DNA from: Thalassarchaeum sp002495735
Lineage (GTDB): Archaea; Thermoplasmatota; Poseidoniia; Poseidoniales; Thalassarchaeaceae
Direction of reading: 5' to 3'
Assembly: GCA_937911265.1 (NCBI GenBank)
Contig: CALDRG010000063.1
Span: 1-64,000, forward strand
Length of the DNA stretch: 64,000 bases
Below the pieces are notes generated by a model. That model did no database searches, was not told the DNA's origin, and worked only from the letters and a program-made list of their open reading frames with translations. Positions 34,211 through 42,335 of the stretch are shown here, piece by piece. Made by a program: the position numbers and the translations under genes. The number at the start of each line of letters is the position of its first letter. Position 1 is the stretch's first letter.

Positions 34211-35089
34211 ATGTCAAACCAATTCACCACGGCAGTCATAGGTGAAGATGGGTTGTGCAGAGTAATGGAAGGCGTCCGGACGGTGCGACTCGTAGCCGCT
34301 CTTGCGGTAGCTGCTATGCTCGCCGGTGGCTGGATGATGAACACACCGCTGGACGAAATCACCGATGACGGGAGTACAGTGAACGACGAGGGGTCTGCAG
34401 CCGTCGACGGAGATTCCGAGGAGGCACAGCCTGTCCTCAAGCGGGAAGAGAAAGAGGATGATTCCGGCTCCACACTGCCGCAGAGGCTCCTAGCTGGAGG
34501 AGTGGGTGCCCTGGGGTCGCTCATTCTCGGATCGTTCGTACTTGAATTTGTGAAGGTCACAGTGCTAGTGGCACTGATATCCCCTATGCTCGCGAGGATG
34601 AAGAGCAATCGAGAGGACATGCTCACCCGCGGCCGTCTGCTCGGATACCTCGAGGCAAACGCGGGAATCCACTTCTCCGCACTGCGCGACGCCCTTGGGC
34701 TTGCCAACGGAGTGACAGCTTACCACCTCCACACTCTGGAATCAACCGGTCAGATTATTTCGTGGAGGGATGGTAAACTGCGCCGCTATGCAATTTCCAG
34801 TCTGTCTAGGGAGGAAATTGGGCGAATTAGGAACCCTATCGCTGGGACTCGCCTAGCCATACTCGAGGTACTGTCCGAATCTGGCAACATAGGCCTCTCA
34901 GGCACCGATATCCGATTGAAGTTAGAAATTTCGAGGCAGCTGCTGAGCCACCACCTAAACGAACTGCGCAATGGTGAGATGGTCGAAGCTGCCTCAGAGG
35001 CACGGCGTCCCAAGTGGCGGCTGTCAGACAGTGGGATGGACGTACTAATCACCTCTAGAGAGGTAGCTCGAATCGAGGCTGTAGCCTGA
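34211..35089 (+). CDS. membrane-anchored regulator with two winged-helix domains
   Basis: 292 residues; an alternative ATG at 34265 would give a signal-like start. Helix 1 is at about 24-42, an acidic loop of 50 residues follows, and helix 2 is at about 94-125. Then come two winged-helix domains: residues about 133-195 (segment IHFSALRDALGLANGVTAYH) and about 205-275 (LSGTDIRLKLEISRQLLSHH). The topology puts the acidic loop outside and the DNA-binding part inside. This suggests a one-component sensor that stays in the membrane while binding DNA. The signal is unknown. It is divergent from the M29-like gene and ends 5 bp from the convergent dehydrogenase gene. Confidence 0.8.
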   Translation: MSNQFTTAVIGEDGLCRVMEGVRTVRLVAALAVAAMLAGGWMMNTPLDEITDDGSTVNDEGSAAVDGDSEEAQPVLKREEKEDDSGSTLPQRLLAGGVGALGSLILGSFVLEFVKVTVLVALISPMLARMKSNREDMLTRGRLLGYLEANAGIHFSALRDALGLANGVTAYHLHTLESTGQIISWRDGKLRRYAISSLSREEIGRIRNPIAGTRLAILEVLSESGNIGLSGTDIRLKLEISRQLLSHHLNELRNGEMVEAASEARRPKWRLSDSGMDVLITSREVARIEAVA

Positions 35090-35094
35090 ATAAT

Positions 35095-35862
35095 TCAAGG
35101 AATCAAACGTCCTTCCATTCCGCCTGCGACCTCGATTACCTGGCCCGTGATGTGTCCCGATATCTCGTCCGAAGCTAGCATGACCACCACGTTAGCCACA
35201 TCCTCAGGGGTAGCGAGCTTCTTCAGTGCCATCGTCGCAGTTGCACGCCCTACTAGCTCCTCGTCAACCCCATGTTCGGCCTTCTTTGGCGTAACAGTCC
35301 ATCCTGGAGCGACCGCATTAACACGGACACCGCCAATATGCGAGACGTCGTTCTTCAATGACATCAGCAGACCTGATGTGATGGCGCCCTTAGCAGCAGC
35401 GTAGTCAGCATGTCCTGATTCACCGTAGATACCTGCTGTCGAACCAATCAGAACGATTGACCCCTGTCCGACTTCTGCGGCGTGGCCAAGGAAGGCGCGA
35501 ACAGTGCTCACTGTAACCCCAAGATTGGAGTCAATGGTGGAGGTCCAACGCTCACCATCAATTTCCCAAAGCGGCTTGGACGGTGTGGGATAATGGCCGG
35601 CATTAGCGATGCAAATATCGAGGCCTCCGGATTCGGAGACAATGCTTCGAACCATCGATAGCGCTTCCTTGTCATCGCGCAGATCCGCACGGATAGCTAT
35701 TCCATCGATTTCCTCGGCCAGCGATACGGCTGCGGCGGTCGAAGAAAAATGATGCACGACCACGCGAGCACCCTCAGCGGCGAACGCTCTGCAAATGGCC
35801 TGACCTATGCCACCAGCACCGCCGGTGACGAGCACAACCTTGCCATGCAGCCCGGTTTCCAC
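35095..35862 (-). CDS. short-chain dehydrogenase/reductase (SDR)
   Basis: 255 residues from GTG 35862. The NAD(P) motif is VTGGAGGIGQAICRAF (T-G-x3-G-x-G), the structural motif is ICIANAGHYP (N-A-G), and the catalytic Ser and Tyr-x3-Lys are in VLIGSTAGIYGESGHADYAAAKG. The end, GHITGQVIEVAGGME, is typical of FabG-like enzymes. The substrate is unknown. It is divergent from the DDAH-like gene, whose longer possible frame would overlap it. Confidence 0.88.
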   Translation of the reverse strand: METGLHGKVVLVTGGAGGIGQAICRAFAAEGARVVVHHFSSTAAAVSLAEEIDGIAIRADLRDDKEALSMVRSIVSESGGLDICIANAGHYPTPSKPLWEIDGERWTSTIDSNLGVTVSTVRAFLGHAAEVGQGSIVLIGSTAGIYGESGHADYAAAKGAITSGLLMSLKNDVSHIGGVRVNAVAPGWTVTPKKAEHGVDEELVGRATATMALKKLATPEDVANVVVMLASDEISGHITGQVIEVAGGMEGRLIP

Positions 35863-35910
35863 GCAGGACGGGAGATGTTCCGCTACTTTATGTCCTCAGA
35901 CTATCTGCCT

Positions 35911-36687
35911 ATGAAGCGAATGCGTGTAGCAATCACCAGAGGAGTTAGCCCGAACATCGGAGTCTGCGAGCTGACCTTTCTCGAGCGCGAAGCTATCGAT
36001 GTCGAAAACGCGCGGGCTCAGCACGGCCTCTACGAAGAGATTCTCAAGGAACTCGGCTGTCGAGTCGAACACCTTGATGAGGAGCTAGACTTTCCCGATT
36101 CGGTGTTCGTCGAGGACATTGCCATCGTGCTTGACGAAATCGCGATTATCACGAGGCCGGGGGCGCTTTCCCGACGTGGCGAACGTCGTTCGATCGAACG
36201 GGCGCTCGCACCCCACCGCTCGCTCAAGCACATCCAGGCGCCCGCGATACTCGATGGAGGGGACGTCATGGTCGTGGCCAAGAGTATCTACGTCGGCATC
36301 TCCACCCGCAGCAACGCCGGGGCCGTGCGCCAGCTGAGGGCGCTGGTCACCGACCATGGCTACCGCGTTATGGAGGTCGAGTTCAACGGATGTCTCCACC
36401 TGAAGTCAGCGGTGACCGCGGTCTCAGACAACACCCTTCTCATCAATCCTGAGTGGGTCGATGCCGGTGCCTTTCCCGAGCATGCCTGCATCTCCGTCGA
36501 CCCGTCGGAGCCGAGCGCGGCCAATGTCGTCCGCATTGGTAGCACGGTCCTTTTCGCAGCCGACTTCCCTTGGACCGGCCAGCGCCTCTCTGCCCTAGGC
36601 TATGATGCACGGCCCGTAGTCGCCTCGGAACTGGCAAAAGCCGAAGGTGCGCTGACATGCTGTAGCCTCATCTTTGAGGCGCCGTAG
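35911..36687 (+). CDS. dimethylarginine dimethylaminohydrolase-like (DDAH) amidinohydrolase
   Basis: 258 residues from ATG 35911; ATG 35890 is a second choice and the frame is open further upstream. The Asp/Glu motif DSVFVEDIAIV, the His in GCLHLKSAVTAV and the Cys in ALTCCSLIF form the Cys-His-Glu triad of the guanidino-modifying superfamily. DDAH hydrolyses methylated arginine to citrulline and methylamine; ornithine- or arginine-forming relatives exist. The segment ILDGGDVMVV is also conserved. A TTTATG about 25 nt upstream of 35911 could be its TATA box. Confidence 0.88.
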   Translation: MKRMRVAITRGVSPNIGVCELTFLEREAIDVENARAQHGLYEEILKELGCRVEHLDEELDFPDSVFVEDIAIVLDEIAIITRPGALSRRGERRSIERALAPHRSLKHIQAPAILDGGDVMVVAKSIYVGISTRSNAGAVRQLRALVTDHGYRVMEVEFNGCLHLKSAVTAVSDNTLLINPEWVDAGAFPEHACISVDPSEPSAANVVRIGSTVLFAADFPWTGQRLSALGYDARPVVASELAKAEGALTCCSLIFEAP

Positions 36688-36721
36688 AAATAGTTACTAT
36701 CCTGAATTCTGTGTCTCAATG

Positions 36722-37081
36722 TCAAATCCAGACATCATTGGAGGCTGTTAATTCGCCTTCTGTGCTGCCAGTATTGACGATGTCGCGAGGTTCAACAAGC
36801 ATGACCTCGCATTCAGTTTCAGCACAGGGTTTGTGATTAACTCCTTTTGGGACCACATACATGTCACCCTTACTCAATTCCACAGTCTCGTTCTCAAACT
36901 CTATTTTCATCTCACCCTTGATTACGATGAACACCTCATCGGTATCTGTATGATTATGCCAAATGAAATCGCCCTGAATTTTGACTAATTTGAATTGGTA
37001 ATCGTTCATCTCTGCGATTACCTTTGGAGACCAGTGTTCTGAAAACAGAGATAGTTTGTCTTTGAGATTTATTTTTCCCAT
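36722..37081 (-). CDS. small cupin-domain protein, AT-rich gene
   Basis: 119 residues. The metal-binding cupin motif 1 is WHNHTDTDEVFIVIKGEMKI (H-x-H-x5-E) and motif 2 is GDMYVVPKGVNHKP, so a metal site is likely. The function of such single-domain cupins ranges from sugar isomerases to sensors; I cannot assign it. The gene is clearly AT-richer than its neighbours: 121 of 300 bases at 36781-37080 are G or C, against 40 of 60 in a sample of the preceding gene. This suggests a recent arrival by transfer. Confidence 0.8.
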   Translation of the reverse strand: MGKINLKDKLSLFSEHWSPKVIAEMNDYQFKLVKIQGDFIWHNHTDTDEVFIVIKGEMKIEFENETVELSKGDMYVVPKGVNHKPCAETECEVMLVEPRDIVNTGSTEGELTASNDVWI

Positions 37082-37104
37082 TTTCTCCCTGCCTTGTTAT
37101 ACGA

Positions 37105-40100
37105 TTAATCCTCAAACTCTTCATCCAACTCTCGTGGGTCGAATCCGGACCACGACTCGATCATCTCGAGGTCCTTTGAGACCTGCCTCCTGCGGGTGCT
37201 CGCGTAGGCTATCCCCACCATTACAGCTAGAGTCATGGCCATAATCAGGAATGGGAGACCTGTTCCGAACAGCCAGTCGAACATACTCGTGTCCTTGGGC
37301 GACTCGATAGGAATGACTTCAACGAGGCCTGGGCTGACCATGTCGCCATCGAGCGCCCACACCTCCACCCTCGCGCTACTCCCTGTCAAGGTCCAGACCG
37401 ATATGTAGGTCCAGATGCCATCACCGGCGAACTGATCGCCCTCCGTACCATCATCCCAGAACTCGAGGGATTGCGACACCCCGCCAGCGCGCAGCTCTCC
37501 GCGCACGGAGGAGGTGGTGCCGTCGGGGTCTACGAGCCGCACCGTGATGAGGACCGATGTCGGCTCCTCAAGGTCGATGCTGTTCGGTGAGACCTCGAGC
37601 TCATACAACTGCGGCGAGCTTGAGCCGATTGTGAGGTTGATCGAGGCCGAAGATGAGGCGCCCCTCGAGTCCTTGACCAGCAAGTCGATGCGCACAGGCC
37701 CTGGCGGGAAACTCGCAGTATGGACTATCTTGTCGCTCAGCAGCGTTCCGTCATTCAGAACCCATTGGTAGAGTACGATGTCGTCATCGTAGTCATGGGA
37801 GGCCGAGGCGTTGAGTACCACGGACTCGCCCGGTGGGATGTACTGGCCTTCCGAGAGTCCGGAGATTCCCGCCACGGGTCCGGTCTCCAGCACCTTGAGT
37901 GCCTGTGAGTGGGTGCGCTGCATCCCGTTGGAGTCTATCAGCTCAAAGCGCAGTATGTGCTCTCCGGCCGGCAGGTAGTCGTTGTACCAGTAGTCCGCCG
38001 TCTTGTCCTCAAGTATCGGCTCGGCCATCAGGTCTGAGTACACGCTGACGGTGAAGTCGTCGCCGTCGGGATCGAACGAGCGACGAAAGTCAAACAGCAC
38101 AGGCAGATTGGAGTAGACCTCGATATCAGGCATCGGCGAGTCAAGGACGAGGACCGGGGCCGACTCATCGACCCTGACCATAATCTCAGCCACGTCCGAG
38201 GTCCCTGAGCCATCCTCGACAGTCAAGGTGACTTGATGCACGCCCTCCGGCAACCTAGTCTCTAACACCCATCCGCTACCCATCGGCTCGCTCAACAGAT
38301 CGCTCTCCCAGAGCACGCTGACTAGATCGGTGCTGAATGCCGCAAAGGGATTGCAAACCAGCCCACTACCGTTGTCAGGCAGGTCGATGCAAGCAGCGTC
38401 CCAGTCCCCCGAGCCAGTGGCATCGAAGACCAGTAGTTCTCCAGAGTCAGTCAGTATCCCGTCGGACGGGCTGGCAATCAGTGCCACGGGCGGTGAGTTG
38501 GATATGCTGAGCTCGGCGGTGGCAGAGTTCCACATGCCTGCATGATTAGGGCGATTGTCGCTCGCGTACATCGTGATGATGTGGTCTCCTTTCGACAGGG
38601 TCCCAATCCACTCGACTGTCGAGTCAGGTGTCACCCCAAAGGCGAGAAGTCCGTCGCGGTCGCTCCAGAACTCGAACTTGACTCCGTCACCCTCGGGGTC
38701 GAAGGTCGCAGTTCCGTCGAGTCGTACGGTTGCCGACGATGTCATGCCCGTGCGAGTGATCTCTAGGTTTGCCACTGGTATCTCATTGTAGAGCTCGACG
38801 TTGAAGGTCCACGAGACGGGGACATTGACGCCGTCCGAGGCGTACACCGTCACCGAGAACTGGTTGGGTGCGCCCGGGAAGGTGTGGATGATTGTGGCAG
38901 GGCACTCTGCATCTCCTGCAGGTGGCTGACCGGTGCCTTGCTCGTAAGAGGCCTCCACCCAGCAGTGCAGTTCGTCTCCCTCTGGGTCGTATGTGCTGCC
39001 TAGATGGATAGTGACGTTGGCAGTGATTCCGAGGTAGAGAGTGCCCCAGGCCGAGATCTGCGGCGTTGTTCCGACCGAAAGCACTGGGGGCAGGTTGACC
39101 AGTTCAATCTCACGGGTCCCCTGCACACATTGGTTCTGGCTGTCGCAGACCTCGAGGGTAATCTGATGGACTCCATCTGAGAGACAGACGGCGGCGTTGA
39201 GGTTGGCAGTGAACGACGAACCGTTTCCGCCTGGGGGCGAGCCGCACGCGCTCAACAGGTCGCCGTCGATGCTGCTGGTCCAGCTGTAACTCAATTCGTC
39301 GAAGTCAAGGTCCCATGACCGATTGGCGTCGAAGACCACCTGGCCACCGCTGGCATAGACCGCCTCATGCTCGGGCGAGTCCCACAGGATGAAAGGCGGC
39401 TGATTGGACAGCTCAAGACGGCAGAACACCGAGATATCCGCGTCGAGGTCGACTGCTGTAGTGTCGTTGTGAACGCCATCGTAGTCACAACCGGTGTGGA
39501 CCGTGTTGACGTCGGACCAGCCCTGCATCGGAGTCCAGCGCTCACCGATGAAGGGGCCGTACGAGTATTGTCCTGAGTATGGCAGGGTGCCTGTGTGCTC
39601 GGACTCGTACAGGTCGAAGGTGAGGTTGAACTCGGCATGAGGGATGTGTAGCAGGTGCTGGTTGACGGAATGGACCTCGACCATCCACATCACATCGAGG
39701 ATGTTGTCCTGTCCAGTGTAGGTCGGTGTGTCGAGATCGTCTGAGGATATCCAACGCAGATGGCTGTCGCCCAACATCTCGAAACTATCGGCGAATCCAC
39801 TGGTGAACCACGAGTCGGTGAAATTGACGAAACTGGAGGTGACGCTTGCCGGAGCGCCGGAATAACAAGCCATTGCGACATTGTGGACGAACAACTCGCT
39901 GTGATCGACCATGTCGAAACAGGAATCGGTATTGCCGCGGATTACGCTGTTCTCAAGGTACGAGATCTCCTGACTACTGGCGTCCCACATCAGGCCGCCA
40001 TTGTCGCCGTTCATGTCGAGTCCTCGGACCAGACCGTCGACTTCGTCCAGCGTGACTGAGTGACCGGTCGAATTGAGGTTGATCTTGATATCATCCATGA

Positions 40101-41748
40101 TGATCGTGCCCTCGTGGTCCATCCCACTGTTGTCGATGTCCAGTGCTGGGGCGTTGACAGAATCCCTAATGTCAACTGAGAGCAATTGCAGGTCGATGCT
40201 GTCGCGTACCACGAATCCATACTGGTCCTCGATTGATGTGCACTCGAAGCAGGTCGAGTTCTTGCCGCCGCTCATGACGTCGTTAGACTCGTGGAAGTAG
40301 AAACCGGCCCCGAGTTGCGGCAGTGCCGCGCCGAGTCCATTCTGATAGGTCGTCACGTATGCCAATTCGACATTGCTGGAGTCTCTGACCGAGACACCGT
40401 GTCCGCCGTTGCCGGTGCTGATTACCCCGGATAGGTCGGGGTGGAATTCGCGGATATCCACCCCGGTAGCCCCATTGTCGGCTATCACCCAATCAGCGCC
40501 CTGAGCACCTCCCTTCCACAGTAGTACGCCCGGTCCCGTTGAGTTGCGGACCACTAAGTCATTGATGGTAGGGGCCCAGTTGGCGCTGCGCATGAACATG
40601 CCAGCCCTGTCGTTGAGAGGAGCTGTGGCGCTCGGCCTGCCGTTCCTCAGCAGATCAATCTCGTTGAGTATAGTCGAGGAACCAATCATGTAGGCCTTGA
40701 AACCGACAACGGCGTTGTCCTCGATTAGCGCGTTAGTGACCTGCACCCCGCTAGTATTGACCTCGAATGCGGCGTAAGCAAGCCCAGGTGTCTTGGCCCC
40801 CGGTCCTCCCGTCCCCCTCACCTCGAGGTCGTTGAAGACAGCGTTGTGAGGTACGTTGGAGTACTGGCTGTGGTTGTATTGCTCGACCATGATGCCATAG
40901 TACTGGCTGTCTTCCACTGTCATTCCCACAAAGGTCGGTCGAGTGGTCCATCCAGAGGTGATGTGGCGCACGAAGATACCGCTGTCACAGCGGCTCACGC
41001 TGGAGTCTGATATCAGTGGTATCGAGTCCTCCACCCATATCCCGGCAGCGATAGCAAGGGTGGAGCCGCTGACATTGGATATCTCTAGATTTGAGATTAG
41101 ACCGCCCGAGTTGCCCCAGTAGTTCAGTCCACGGGTAATCAGGCCGTCGGCAGTCATGCCATCAATGATGGGAGCCGAGTACGCCCCAACGGAAAGTCCG
41201 ATGCCGTAGCGCCATGAAGTGGAAAATCCGTGGACATCCTGACCGCCGCCGTCTATGATGAGGTCATTGATTCGTGGCGAGGCCCCGTCGAACAGGTCGA
41301 CGGCAACCATGTCAGCGTTGATGATCGTGAGGTCGTTCATGGTCGGATCGCTGTCATAGATGGTGACGCCGTACTCCGCATCGGTGATTGTGAGATTCTC
41401 TATCTTGGAGCCCAGCCCGCTGCTGCTCGAATTGAATACGACGCCGTCGTGATTGCCCAAGATGGATTCGAGTAGCACTGGCGCTGTGCTCGTGCCCTGT
41501 ACGGTGATTCTTCCAGCCACGAGTATGTTCTCATCATCGCCGAGCTGGATGGTTGTTCCAGATTGTACTACGAGTATTTCCCCACTCTCAACTGTGTAGC
41601 CATCCTGAAGCACCATAGTTCCCGACCACACGGTGGTCGAACGAGACACAGCACCAAACGTAGCTGGGACCAGTGGAGAGGCTGAAAGCAGCAGCAGGAG
41701 AATAAGTGCTACAGCACGCCTGCGAACTGCCGAAACAGATGCTTGCAT
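37105..41748 (-). CDS. giant secreted protein with parallel beta-helix, Ig/PKD-like domains and C-terminal anchor
   Basis: 1547 residues. A signal peptide (about residues 9-32, RRAVALILLLLLSASPLVPA) leads into a long right-handed beta-helix region with many Asn/Gly/Asp turns and segments such as GVTIYDSDPTMNDLTIINAD. Beta-sandwich domains of PKD/cadherin type follow (motifs like FDPEGDGVKFEFWSDRDG, FDPDGDDFTVSVYSD and NASASHDYDDDIVLYQW). The end has one membrane helix (about nt 37180-37260) and a short acidic tail (ESWSGFDPRELDEEFED). Beta-helix proteins often bind or cleave polysaccharide; I see no catalytic motif. Surface display is likely. Confidence 0.85.
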   Translation of the reverse strand: MQASVSAVRRRAVALILLLLLSASPLVPATFGAVSRSTTVWSGTMVLQDGYTVESGEILVVQSGTTIQLGDDENILVAGRITVQGTSTAPVLLESILGNHDGVVFNSSSSGLGSKIENLTITDAEYGVTIYDSDPTMNDLTIINADMVAVDLFDGASPRINDLIIDGGGQDVHGFSTSWRYGIGLSVGAYSAPIIDGMTADGLITRGLNYWGNSGGLISNLEISNVSGSTLAIAAGIWVEDSIPLISDSSVSRCDSGIFVRHITSGWTTRPTFVGMTVEDSQYYGIMVEQYNHSQYSNVPHNAVFNDLEVRGTGGPGAKTPGLAYAAFEVNTSGVQVTNALIEDNAVVGFKAYMIGSSTILNEIDLLRNGRPSATAPLNDRAGMFMRSANWAPTINDLVVRNSTGPGVLLWKGGAQGADWVIADNGATGVDIREFHPDLSGVISTGNGGHGVSVRDSSNVELAYVTTYQNGLGAALPQLGAGFYFHESNDVMSGGKNSTCFECTSIEDQYGFVVRDSIDLQLLSVDIRDSVNAPALDIDNSGMDHEGTIIMDDIKINLNSTGHSVTLDEVDGLVRGLDMNGDNGGLMWDASSQEISYLENSVIRGNTDSCFDMVDHSELFVHNVAMACYSGAPASVTSSFVNFTDSWFTSGFADSFEMLGDSHLRWISSDDLDTPTYTGQDNILDVMWMVEVHSVNQHLLHIPHAEFNLTFDLYESEHTGTLPYSGQYSYGPFIGERWTPMQGWSDVNTVHTGCDYDGVHNDTTAVDLDADISVFCRLELSNQPPFILWDSPEHEAVYASGGQVVFDANRSWDLDFDELSYSWTSSIDGDLLSACGSPPGGNGSSFTANLNAAVCLSDGVHQITLEVCDSQNQCVQGTREIELVNLPPVLSVGTTPQISAWGTLYLGITANVTIHLGSTYDPEGDELHCWVEASYEQGTGQPPAGDAECPATIIHTFPGAPNQFSVTVYASDGVNVPVSWTFNVELYNEIPVANLEITRTGMTSSATVRLDGTATFDPEGDGVKFEFWSDRDGLLAFGVTPDSTVEWIGTLSKGDHIITMYASDNRPNHAGMWNSATAELSISNSPPVALIASPSDGILTDSGELLVFDATGSGDWDAACIDLPDNGSGLVCNPFAAFSTDLVSVLWESDLLSEPMGSGWVLETRLPEGVHQVTLTVEDGSGTSDVAEIMVRVDESAPVLVLDSPMPDIEVYSNLPVLFDFRRSFDPDGDDFTVSVYSDLMAEPILEDKTADYWYNDYLPAGEHILRFELIDSNGMQRTHSQALKVLETGPVAGISGLSEGQYIPPGESVVLNASASHDYDDDIVLYQWVLNDGTLLSDKIVHTASFPPGPVRIDLLVKDSRGASSSASINLTIGSSSPQLYELEVSPNSIDLEEPTSVLITVRLVDPDGTTSSVRGELRAGGVSQSLEFWDDGTEGDQFAGDGIWTYISVWTLTGSSARVEVWALDGDMVSPGLVEVIPIESPKDTSMFDWLFGTGLPFLIMAMTLAVMVGIAYASTRRRQVSKDLEMIESWSGFDPRELDEEFED

Positions 41749-41810
41749 GGCTTAGTCCGCTCGCTGTCCTCCTGTTATCCCTTACGCACACATGAGCGAT
41801 GCTGAACTAA

Positions 41811-41818
41811 CATATAGC
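41811..41818 (+). promoter_or_regulatory. TATA-like box upstream of the RAM-domain gene pair
   Basis: The sequence CATATAGC, preceded by the purine-rich GAACTAA that may act as a BRE, lies about 48 nt before ATG 41866. A second weaker candidate, CATAAAC, is at 41825-41831. This would drive the two small RAM genes. Confidence 0.4.
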
Positions 41819-41865
41819 AGAGGTCATAAACAGCGACCGAGGGCGATGCCCGTCGAGGACTGAGA

Positions 41866-42099
41866 ATGAGTACTGCCTTCGTTCTGATTAAGGTAGAGCC
41901 GGGACTCGAGAAAGATGTGTATCTGGCACTTCTAGAAATTGACAGCATCACAGAGACTCATGTTTCCTACGGGGAGTATGATCTGGTGACACGTATTGAC
42001 TTCGCCGATGAAGGAGAGATGGCCAAGACCCTGATTGGTAAAATGCGCTCAGTGGCTGGAATCATCAAGACTGAGACGCTGATTGCGGTGGAGGTGTGA
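41866..42099 (+). CDS. stand-alone Lrp/AsnC ligand-binding (RAM) domain protein
   Basis: 77 residues, a complete RAM domain with no DNA-binding part. The start STAFVLIKVEPGLEKDVYLAL is the typical first strand and helix of the Lrp/AsnC C-terminal domain. The strand YGEYDLVTRIDFADEGEM matches the conserved G-x-y-D-l-v segment, and the end shows the usual TETLIAVEV strand. Such small proteins bind amino acids and may form dimers or octamers that modulate larger Lrp regulators. The stop lies 2 nt before the start of a second member of the family. Confidence 0.9.
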   Translation: MSTAFVLIKVEPGLEKDVYLALLEIDSITETHVSYGEYDLVTRIDFADEGEMAKTLIGKMRSVAGIIKTETLIAVEV

Positions 42100-42101
42100 G
42101 A

Positions 42102-42335
42102 ATGGCTGTCGGATTCGTTCTCATCACGACCGGGGTAGGCTGTGAGATTGCTGTCAGGGAGGCCGTAGGTGCCATCGAGGGAGTGGTCGGGCAGTGGATT
42201 GTCTTCGGACCTCATGACCTATTCGTCAAGATTGAGGCTGATGACGAGGCTGAACTGACTCGTTGCATCGTTCAGGGAGTCAGGTCAATTCCCGGAATCA
42301 CCGAGACACGCACCCTCATCGGTGCAGAGATCTAG
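42102..42335 (+). CDS. second stand-alone RAM domain protein
   Basis: 77 residues from ATG 42102. The segment AVGFVLITTGVGCEIAVREA is the first strand and helix and FGPHDLFVKIEADDEAEL the ligand-side strand, so this is a diverged paralogue of the preceding gene. Possible amino-acid-binding residues differ between the two (YGEYDLV versus FGPHDLF), which hints at different ligands or a heteromer. The stop shares the palindrome CTAG (42332-42335) with the convergent STAND gene. Confidence 0.85.
   Translation: MAVGFVLITTGVGCEIAVREAVGAIEGVVGQWIVFGPHDLFVKIEADDEAELTRCIVQGVRSIPGITETRTLIGAEI

Noticed and set aside
35749..35910. Extended N-terminus of the DDAH-like gene reaching into the SDR gene
   Set aside because: The extra 54 residues have no counterpart in the family and overlap the divergent gene; ATG 35911 (or 35890) fits better.
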